From DAOPYE01 sp035352715 (lineage in GTDB: Bacteria; Acidobacteriota; Holophagae; Holophagales; Holophagaceae): 10,584 bases of DNA. Positions 4,770-10,584 of the stretch are shown one piece after another. The stretch covers positions 1-10,584 of the forward strand of contig DAOPYE010000087.1 of assembly GCA_035352715.1 (NCBI GenBank), given 5' to 3'. How positions within the stretch are numbered: position 1 is the first letter of the stretch; each line of letters starts with the position of its first letter. The position numbers were made by a program, and so were the translations under genes. The notes below the pieces were generated by a model that saw only the letters and a list, made by a program, of their open reading frames with translations, was not told the DNA's origin and ran no database searches.

Positions 4770-7700
4770 ATGTCGCTTTCCAAGACCTATTTCCGGCTCC
4801 ATCTCCTCGTGCTGTCCATGCTTTGCGGGCAGCTATTCGGGCAGGCGCCTGCGCTGCGGCCGCCAGGGCTCCTCCCGCGGCTCACCCTGCGGATCACGCC
4901 AAGGGAAGGCGCGGTGCTGCAGAACAACGTGCCGACGCTGGCATGGTCGTCGCCCCCTGCCCCGGCGCGCGAGACGGAGGTCTGGATCGACGGTCTCCGC
5001 ATGGCCAGCCTGCCTGGCGATCGGACGCAGTTCTCGCCGTTTCCGCTCTCCTTCGGGCGCCACCGATGGCACGTGGTGTTCGTCCGTCCGGAGGGTCGGG
5101 AAACGACGCCTGACGCGCATTTCACCATCCAGGACGGCCCGCTGGGCGATATGCCGGAAGGGGCGCTGCTGCTGCGCGAGGGCTGGTGGGTGCGGTCGTC
5201 CGAAGAGGTCGGCATGGACGGAGCCCGTCTATCGGCGCCCGAAAGCACTGCGCCAGAAGCGCCGACGCCGGGGGGTTCACCAACACCAGGCGTCTCCCCA
5301 GCGCCAAGCGTCTTCATGAACGGCTGGGCGCGGACTTCGGTGCCCGCTACGGCGCTGACGGCCCTGGCACGCAATGGGATCTACCCCAATCCCTACCTGG
5401 GGCTGAACAACGAACGGATCCCGGATGCCTGCGATCTCTACAACGAGCGCCATGGGCTGCTGAAGTTCAGCCACCTGCCGGGCAAGAACCCGTGGAAGCG
5501 CCCCTACTGGTTCCGCACCACCTTCAGGATTCCAAACAGCTACGCCGGGAAGCGCATCTGGATGAACTTTGGCGAGATCAACTACCGGGCCGAGGTGTGG
5601 CTGAACGGCAAGCGCATCGCCGACGCCCGCAGCATGGTCGGCATGGAGCGCAGCTTCCGTTTCGAGATCACGCCCCTGGCGCTCCCGCTGGAGGACAACG
5701 TGCTGGCCGTGGCGATCCACCCGGTGGATGCACCGGGTCGCCCCGCAGATCCGCCGCTGACACCCCTGGCCGCCCCCGGAAGCAACATGGGCGATACGCC
5801 GGATATCAGCCGCAGCTACACCAAGTGGGACACGATGGGATGGGACTGGCAGCCCGAGATCCACGATCGCGATATGGGCATCACCGAGGATGTCTTCCTG
5901 TCGGCCACGGATGACGTGGAAATCGTTGATCCCTACGTCGGGTCCAAGTTGCCCCTGCCCCGCACCGACCGCGCGGAACTAAGTATCGCCTTCGATCTCG
6001 TCAGCCATGGAGCCACGGCCCGCCAGGGGCTCATCCAGGCCGTCATCACAGACGAAGATGGACGCGCGATCCGCATCGAAGAGCCCTTCAGCCTCCCCGC
6101 GGGCACAACGCGACACATCACGTGGACCGCCGAGAACCGGCCCGAGCTTCGCATCCAGAACCCGCGGCTGTGGTGGCCCTCGGGCTTCGGCGCGCCCCAT
6201 CTCTACACGCTGCGCCTGGAACTGATCGCGGATTCGGGCGAACGAGATACCCAGACGATTCCATTCGGCATCCGCACGTTCGAGACCTTCCTGCAACCGG
6301 GCACCGGCATTCGGGCCTTCCGCGTCAACGGGCGGGATCTCCATGTGCAGGGCGGCAACTGGGTGATCGACATGATGCTCAACTGGAACGCCAGCCGCTT
6401 TGATCGCGAGATCGAGATCGCGAAGGCTTCCAATCTGAACTGCCTGCGCGTCTGGGGGCCCACCGGCGCGCCGCCCAGCGCCTTCTACCGCGCCGCGGAC
6501 CGGGCCGGCATCCTGATCTGGCAGGACTTCCTCAACGACTTCTGGGGCACGCTCAAGAACGCTCCCGGCAATACACCCGACGAGGCGCTGTTCGAGCAGG
6601 CCAGCGCAGCCATCATCCGGCGCGCCCGAAACCATCCCTCGCTCTTCCTGTGGTGCGGCGGCAACGAAGGGCCAAATCCACACGAGGAATTGCTGACCCG
6701 CAAGCTGCTGCCAGAGCTGGATCCATGGGGATCCCATTACTACCTGAAAGCCTCGAACGGCGATGGGCTTCAGGGCGGTGGCCCCTACAACAATCTGCCG
6801 CCCGAGGAATACTTCGATCACCCCAAGCTGCGCGGCTTCAACAGCGAGATCGGCCCCAGTGGCGTGCCCGAGTGGGATAGCGTGCAGGCCTTCATGGATC
6901 TCCCCCCCACCGGATGGGCCAGGAACCGCTTTCCCCTGGACGGCCAGTGGGCCTACCACGACGCCAACGACTGGGCGAGATGGGACAGCCGGAAGTTCTC
7001 GTCCTACGACACCATCCTGCGCTGCTCGTTCGGCGAACCATCGGGGCAGGATGAGAATGGCGTTCATAACTATATACGCAAATGCCAAATGGTGAATTTT
7101 GACGCCTACCGAGCCGCGCTGGAATCCAATAACGTGGAATTCCAGACACGGAGCACCGGCTTTGCGCTATGGAAGTTCAACGCGAGCTGGCCCAGCATGA
7201 CGTGGCAGATCACGGACTGGTTCATGCGGTTCAACGCCGGATTCTATGCCGTGCGACGCGCCCTGGAGCCCATCCACATCCAGTTCAATTCGAACGACCG
7301 GACGCTGCTGGTGCTCAACCGCACCGCCGAAGCGCGGGCGGGACTGAAGCTCGAGGCCGAGGTATTCGACACGGACCTGAAACGGATCTGGAATCACCAG
7401 GAGACGCTGGACGCCGCGGCCTACGCGGCCCGGAAGACGAGCTGGACCGTGCCCGTTCCGCCGCGCCTGGCGTTCCTCAAACTGCGCATCCTGGATGCCC
7501 AGGGCCAGGCGCTGTCGGACAACACTTACTGGATGGAGCGCAAACAGGATTTCCGCGCCCTGAACCAACTGGGCAAGGCCACGCTCACGGCTGAGCCGCG
7601 GCGTTTGCCGGATGGGCGCCTGCGGGTTTCGCTCCGCAACGATGGACCCGTTCCGGCGCTGCTGGCGCGGGTGCGCCTGCTGGATGGGGACACGCGCGTC

Positions 7701-7868
7701 GAGCCCCTGCCCGCGATCTGGAGCGATAACTACGTGAATCTGCTGCCGGGCGAGCGCGCCGACATCGCGTTGAACCTTCCGGAAAGGGAATGGCCCGAAT
7801 CGCCCGTCATCGAGATCGACGGCTACAACATTGAGGTACGGACAGTCGCTGTCCAACCGTCAAAATAG
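4770..7868 (+). CDS. Secreted glycoside hydrolase family 2 (exo-glucosaminidase/endo-mannosidase type)
   Basis: A 1032-residue exported retaining glycosidase, probably cleaving beta-linked glucosamine or mannose residues; the exact substrate cannot be read from sequence. Signal peptide 1-26 (K5, R9, then LHLLVLSMLCGQLFG, cleavage near GQA). Residues about 30-125 form an Ig/Fn3-like extra domain. The GH2 sugar-binding jelly roll covers about 130-385 (YWFRTTFRIP; WLNGKRI; YTKWDTMGWDWQPEI), the Ig-like domain about 390-500, and the TIM barrel about 505-800 (LHVQGGNW; LRVWGPTGAPP; LIWQDF). The acid/base is E633 (WCGGNEG) and the probable nucleophile E693 (GFNSEIG). Beta-rich C-terminal domains follow. 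A Pro/Thr linker (158-180) interrupts the first GH2 domain. The ATG has no clear ribosome binding site. It lies downstream of intI with a 451-base gap, so co-transcription is unlikely. Confidence 0.9.
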   Translation: MSLSKTYFRLHLLVLSMLCGQLFGQAPALRPPGLLPRLTLRITPREGAVLQNNVPTLAWSSPPAPARETEVWIDGLRMASLPGDRTQFSPFPLSFGRHRWHVVFVRPEGRETTPDAHFTIQDGPLGDMPEGALLLREGWWVRSSEEVGMDGARLSAPESTAPEAPTPGGSPTPGVSPAPSVFMNGWARTSVPATALTALARNGIYPNPYLGLNNERIPDACDLYNERHGLLKFSHLPGKNPWKRPYWFRTTFRIPNSYAGKRIWMNFGEINYRAEVWLNGKRIADARSMVGMERSFRFEITPLALPLEDNVLAVAIHPVDAPGRPADPPLTPLAAPGSNMGDTPDISRSYTKWDTMGWDWQPEIHDRDMGITEDVFLSATDDVEIVDPYVGSKLPLPRTDRAELSIAFDLVSHGATARQGLIQAVITDEDGRAIRIEEPFSLPAGTTRHITWTAENRPELRIQNPRLWWPSGFGAPHLYTLRLELIADSGERDTQTIPFGIRTFETFLQPGTGIRAFRVNGRDLHVQGGNWVIDMMLNWNASRFDREIEIAKASNLNCLRVWGPTGAPPSAFYRAADRAGILIWQDFLNDFWGTLKNAPGNTPDEALFEQASAAIIRRARNHPSLFLWCGGNEGPNPHEELLTRKLLPELDPWGSHYYLKASNGDGLQGGGPYNNLPPEEYFDHPKLRGFNSEIGPSGVPEWDSVQAFMDLPPTGWARNRFPLDGQWAYHDANDWARWDSRKFSSYDTILRCSFGEPSGQDENGVHNYIRKCQMVNFDAYRAALESNNVEFQTRSTGFALWKFNASWPSMTWQITDWFMRFNAGFYAVRRALEPIHIQFNSNDRTLLVLNRTAEARAGLKLEAEVFDTDLKRIWNHQETLDAAAYAARKTSWTVPVPPRLAFLKLRILDAQGQALSDNTYWMERKQDFRALNQLGKATLTAEPRRLPDGRLRVSLRNDGPVPALLARVRLLDGDTRVEPLPAIWSDNYVNLLPGERADIALNLPEREWPESPVIEIDGYNIEVRTVAVQPSK

Positions 7869-7872
7869 TCTG

Positions 7873-7932
7873 AGATTTGGAATCGTCCCGTGACGGGCAT
7901 CACAGGCAATGAATGTCAGGTGATTCAAATCT
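7873..7932. repeat. Inverted repeat after the GH2 gene
   Basis: AGATTTGGAATC (7873-7884) and GATTCAAATCT (7922-7932) are inverted copies differing by one bulged base. Between them, CCCGT-G-ACGGG (7887-7897) is a second small palindrome. The element starts five bases after the GH2 stop. It could be a transcript terminator without a T tract or a short dispersed repeat; it adjoins the assembly gap. Confidence 0.45.
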
Positions 7933-7959
7933 GGAAAGCGCTTGCGCCGATCCACAAAC

Positions 7960-8059
7960 NNNNNNNNNNNNNNNNNNNNNNNNNNNNNNNNNNNNNNNNN
8001 NNNNNNNNNNNNNNNNNNNNNNNNNNNNNNNNNNNNNNNNNNNNNNNNNNNNNNNNNNN
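7960..8059. other. Assembly gap (100 N)
   Basis: Exactly 100 Ns, the usual placeholder for a scaffold gap of unknown length. It lies between the 3' ends of the GH2 gene and the amidase gene, which stops two bases after the gap. Missing sequence may contain terminators, a repeat or whole genes. Confidence 0.97.
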
Positions 8060-8061
8060 CA

Positions 8062-8868
8062 TCACCCCGCCGGGGCGATGGCCTTGCGGCGGCTGGTGGC
8101 GCGGGCGCCGGTAAAATAGGAGCGCACGCCGATGGCGATGGTGCGGGCCACCTTCTTGCGGAAGGCCGCATCCTGCAGCTTCAAGGCCTCTTTGGGATTG
8201 GAGATGAACGCTGTCTCGACCAGCACGGCCGGCATGGCCGCACCGCGCAGCACGACGAAAGGCGCCTGCTTGACGCCGCGCTCCTTGATGCCGCCGAGCC
8301 GGTTCAATTGATCCTGGATGCCCACGGCCAGGCGCTCGGAATCCTGGAGGTACGCCTTCTGCGCCAGATCGTCCAGGATGCTGGCCACAAGGCTATCGGG
8401 CGTGGGAGCCGCCTTCGCGGCGTTGCCATTCTCCAGGGCGGCCACGTCCGCCGCATCCTTGTCGCCCGCGTCCAGGCTCAGGAAGTAGACCTCGGAACCC
8501 TTGGCCCGGCGGGCGCGCGAGGCGTTCAGGTGCAGGCTGAGAAAGAGATCGGCCCCTGCCTCGTTGGCCATCTTGGCGCGATCCCACAGCGGGACGAACG
8601 TGTCGTCGGACCGCGTGAGCACCACGTCGAAGCCCTCCTGCCGCAGCTCCTCCTCCAGGACCAGGGCCAGCGCCAGCGCGATGTCCTTTTCCACCAGCTT
8701 GAGCTTGGCCGGCCCCTTGGCACCGTTGTCATCGCCGCCGTGCCCGGCGTCCACGGCGATCCTGAGCCGCGCGGGGATTGCGGGAGTCGAGGCGGCGGAC
8801 TTGGGGGATTGCCCCCAAGCCAGTAGGCTGGAAAGCAGGATGGGCAACATCCGGGAGAAGGTCACCAT
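8062..8868 (-). CDS. Exported N-acetylmuramoyl-L-alanine amidase (Amidase_3, AmiA/B/C-CwlO type)
   Basis: A zinc-dependent peptidoglycan hydrolase that cuts the bond between N-acetylmuramic acid and L-alanine, acting outside the inner membrane in daughter cell separation or wall turnover. 268 residues with an N-terminal signal sequence (R6, then MLPILLSSLLAWG) and a short Ser/Pro/Ala linker to about 34. The catalytic domain fills 35-252. Zinc ligands are H43 (VDAGHGG), E60 (LVEKDIAL) and H113 (LSLHLNAS); the catalytic Glu is E218 (AVLVETAF). There is no LysM or AMIN domain. The ATG at 8868 is the first possible start, since an in-frame TGA lies two codons upstream, and it shares the CATG with the hisS start. 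M7 (8850) is an alternative but would lose the basic n-region. A basic tail (TSRRKAIAPAG) ends beside the assembly gap, but the gene has its own stop. Confidence 0.93.
   Translation of the reverse strand: MVTFSRMLPILLSSLLAWGQSPKSAASTPAIPARLRIAVDAGHGGDDNGAKGPAKLKLVEKDIALALALVLEEELRQEGFDVVLTRSDDTFVPLWDRAKMANEAGADLFLSLHLNASRARRAKGSEVYFLSLDAGDKDAADVAALENGNAAKAAPTPDSLVASILDDLAQKAYLQDSERLAVGIQDQLNRLGGIKERGVKQAPFVVLRGAAMPAVLVETAFISNPKEALKLQDAAFRKKVARTIAIGVRSYFTGARATSRRKAIAPAG
8853..8861 (+). promoter_or_regulatory. Ribosome binding site fixing the hisS start
   Basis: GGGAGAAGG ends 5 bases before the ATG at 8867. The open frame continues 122 codons further upstream, but that part is antisense to the amidase. 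This site and the MAQSVKGMRD start, typical of HisRS, decide the start. Confidence 0.7.
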
Positions 8869-10117
8869 GGCTCAATCAGTCAAAGGGATGAGGGATCTGT
8901 TCGGCGCGGAGATGCGCTGGTTCGGGCTTATCGAGGATACCGCGAGGCGCAGCTTTTCGCGGCACGGCTACGGCGAGATCCGGACGCCCATCCTGGAGGA
9001 GATCGAGGTCTTCAAGCGCAGCGTGGGCGATAGCAGCGACATCGTGAAGAAGGAAATGTACGACTTCACCGACAAGGGCGGCCGCCACGTGGTCATGCGG
9101 CCGGAGAACACCGCCGGGGTGGTGCGCGCCATGATCCAGCACAAGCTGCTGACGACGCCCGATCCCCAGAAGGTCTTCTACATCGGCCCCATGTTCCGCT
9201 ACGAGCGCATGCAGACGGGGCGCTTCCGCCAGTTCTTCCAGATCGGCGTCGAGAGCTTTGGCGCGGGCACGCCCGAGAGCGAGGTCGAAAGCCTGGTGAT
9301 GCTCTTCGATTTCCTGAAGGCGCTGGGCCTCACGCAGCTGGAGCTCAGCATCAACTCCGTGGGCACCCCGGCCTGCCGCCCCGCGTTCCACGACGCCATC
9401 CGCACCTTCTTCCAGGGCCGCCAGGAGCACTTCTGCGCGGACTGCCACCGCCGCATCGCCGAGAATCCCCTGCGCGTGCTGGACTGCAAGATCCCCACCT
9501 GCCAGGAGGCGCTGGAGGGCCACCCGCTACTGGTGGATTTCCTGGACGAGGACAGCCGCGCCCATCACGCCCGGCTCAAGGAGCTGCTGAAGGACGTGGG
9601 CATCCCCTTCGTCGAGAACCCGCGCCTGGTGCGCGGCCTGGACTACTACACCCGCACGGCCTTCGAGGTGCTGTCCTCGGATCTGGGCGCGCAATCCGCG
9701 CTGCTGGGCGGCGGGCGCTACGACGGGCTGGTCAAGCAGCTCGGCGGGCCCGACACCCCCGCCTTTGGATGGGCCATCGGCCTGGATCGCCTGGCCATGC
9801 TGCTTTCGCAGATCCGCGGCGAAGCGCCGGGCGAACAGGCGATCACGCTCATTCCCCTGGGCGAAGCCGCCACGCGGCGCGCCTTCGGCCTGGCCCGGGA
9901 GGCCTGGAGCGAAGGGCTGGCGCTGAACCTGGAAACCCGCGGCGGCGCGCTGAAGAAGGCGCTGACCACGGCCAATCGCCAGGGCGCGCGCTGGGCCCTG
10001 CTGCTGGGCGACGGCGAGCTGGAACAAGGCGTCATCACCGCGCGCGATCTGGCTTCGGGCTCCCAGGAGACCTGGCCCCTCGCCGACGTGATCGCCCGCA
10101 TCAAGGCCCTTGCGTGA
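8867..10117 (+). CDS. hisS: Histidyl-tRNA synthetase
   Basis: A class II aminoacyl-tRNA synthetase charging tRNA-His with histidine in the cytoplasm; essential. 416 residues, normal for the bacterial enzyme. Visible: the N-terminal KGMRD (6-10); motif 1 region (GYGEIRTPILEEIEVF, 34-49); RPENTAGVVRA (78-88); motif 2 FRYERMQTGRFRQF (110-123) with R111; the HisRS insertion with Cys pairs C190/C193 and C207/C212; the histidine-specific HisA box RGLDYYTRTAFEV (256-268); GGGRYDGL (281-288); motif 3 GWAIGLDRLAML (301-312) with R308; and the C-terminal anticodon-binding domain about 325-416. It is divergent from the amidase gene, with overlapping start codons, and is followed by a regulator gene overlapping its stop. 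It is complete with no odd residues. Confidence 0.97.
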   Translation: MAQSVKGMRDLFGAEMRWFGLIEDTARRSFSRHGYGEIRTPILEEIEVFKRSVGDSSDIVKKEMYDFTDKGGRHVVMRPENTAGVVRAMIQHKLLTTPDPQKVFYIGPMFRYERMQTGRFRQFFQIGVESFGAGTPESEVESLVMLFDFLKALGLTQLELSINSVGTPACRPAFHDAIRTFFQGRQEHFCADCHRRIAENPLRVLDCKIPTCQEALEGHPLLVDFLDEDSRAHHARLKELLKDVGIPFVENPRLVRGLDYYTRTAFEVLSSDLGAQSALLGGGRYDGLVKQLGGPDTPAFGWAIGLDRLAMLLSQIRGEAPGEQAITLIPLGEAATRRAFGLAREAWSEGLALNLETRGGALKKALTTANRQGARWALLLGDGELEQGVITARDLASGSQETWPLADVIARIKALA

Positions 10118-10584
10118 CCCCGCGCAAGCGCGAAGACCCCTTTGAACACGCGGCCTTGAGCATGCTCATCGCCGCGTCGCGCCGCTACGTGAAGCAGGCC
10201 ATCGGCACGCTGGGCGAACCCTTCGATCTCAATGCCTATCAATACTGGATGCTATGGATCCTGCGCGGCCAGGGTCCGATGTCCCTGAGCGATCTCGCTG
10301 CGCGCATGTGGATGGATCACCCGACCACGTCCCGCCTGGTGCACGCGATGGAAAAGGAAGGCCTGGTCCAGCTCTCCCCGGACCCGAATCATGGCCGCAG
10401 GCTGCGCATCCAGATCGCCCCCGATCAACAAGAGCGTGTCGAGGCCATCTGCGCCCAGGCCGACGCCTACCGCGAGCGCTTCGAGCAGGGGCTCAGCGAA
10501 GACGAGCTGCGCCACATGCGCAGCGGGCTGGCCAAGGTCATCACCAATCTGGAAGGGCTGCTGGACGACTGGAAGCACGACGGC
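10114..10584 (+). CDS. MarR-family transcriptional regulator (runs off the window)
   Basis: 157 codons are visible, open to the window end. The start is a GTG at 10114 that overlaps the hisS TGA as GTGA, an arrangement that suggests translational coupling and one transcript with hisS. The sequence begins VTPRKREDPFEHAALSML. An N-terminal dimerisation helix covers about 10-35. The winged helix-turn-helix lies at about 40-102: LNAYQYWMLWIL, then MSLSDLAARMWMDHPTTSRLVHAMEKEGLV (recognition helix TTSRLVHAMEKEG) and the wing DPNHGRRLRIQI with the MarR-typical Asp and paired Arg. C-terminal helices for dimerisation follow from 104. An ATG at 10162 is a less likely start. The ligand and target genes are unknown. 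Nearly all of a MarR protein is present, so the stop should follow soon. Confidence 0.88.
   Translation, partial: MTPRKREDPFEHAALSMLIAASRRYVKQAIGTLGEPFDLNAYQYWMLWILRGQGPMSLSDLAARMWMDHPTTSRLVHAMEKEGLVQLSPDPNHGRRLRIQIAPDQQERVEAICAQADAYRERFEQGLSEDELRHMRSGLAKVITNLEGLLDDWKHDG

Noticed and set aside
4540..5319. Two long plus-strand frames (4540-5319 and 4565-5113) before and over the GH2 start
   Set aside because: Low-complexity or Arg/Ser-rich products that run out of frame through the well-supported GH2 gene. One has a fair ribosome binding site at 4526-4537, but no coherent protein results.
5979..7088. 369-codon minus-strand frame within GH2
   Set aside because: Antisense shadow of a high-GC gene; composition without domain signals.
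8501..8866. N-terminal extension of hisS by 122 codons
   Set aside because: It is antisense to a clear amidase gene, the product does not resemble HisRS, and a good ribosome binding site plus typical HisRS start lie at 8867.
1..10584. CRISPR array, tRNA, rRNA or transposase
   Set aside because: The only repeats are the attC sites, which are far apart and palindromic; no RNA gene or transposase signature was found on either strand.

Overview
The window is a bacterial chromosome segment in two compositional halves. The right part (about 3260 to the end) is GC-rich, densely coding DNA with ordinary chromosomal genes. The left part (1 to about 3000) is visibly poorer in GC and holds genes of unknown origin. 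The protein style (TIG-repeat lipoprotein, secreted GH2 enzyme with Pro/Thr linker, compact 416-residue HisRS, high GC) would fit an Acidobacteriota of the Holophagae type. That assignment is an inference; no rRNA or other definitive marker is present.

Region 1 (1-4318) is a chromosomal-type integron. A full-length integron integrase gene (intI, 3323-4318, +) reads rightward. To its left lie a putative attI (R box at 2949-2955) and a cassette array read leftward on the minus strand, the classical head-to-head layout. Three complete attC sites (16-138, 1316-1438, 2606-2729) fold into long imperfect hairpins. The unpaired bases lie on the plus strand, which is the cassettes' bottom strand and the strand IntI is known to recombine. 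They divide the array into three whole cassettes: 2612-2954 (343 bp, no convincing gene), 1322-2611 (1290 bp, two genes around a half-deleted attC) and 22-1321 (1300 bp, a TIG-repeat lipoprotein). A further cassette begins at 21 and runs off the left edge. Cassette products are an exported lipoprotein, a small soluble protein and a six-helix membrane protein. None is a recognisable resistance gene.

Region 2 (4319-7959) has a purine-rich gene-free stretch, then a large secreted glycoside hydrolase family 2 enzyme (4770-7868) related to exo-beta-D-glucosaminidases and endo-beta-mannosidases, followed by an inverted repeat and a 100-N scaffold gap (7960-8059).

Region 3 (8062-10584) is housekeeping. 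An exported N-acetylmuramoyl-L-alanine amidase (minus) and histidyl-tRNA synthetase hisS (plus) start head to head from one CATG sequence. hisS overlaps a MarR-family regulator by 4 bases (GTGA), and that regulator runs off the right edge. The integron is the main item of interest, especially the fused cassette with its attC remnant, the gene-less first cassette, and the short leader ORF overlapping the intI start.
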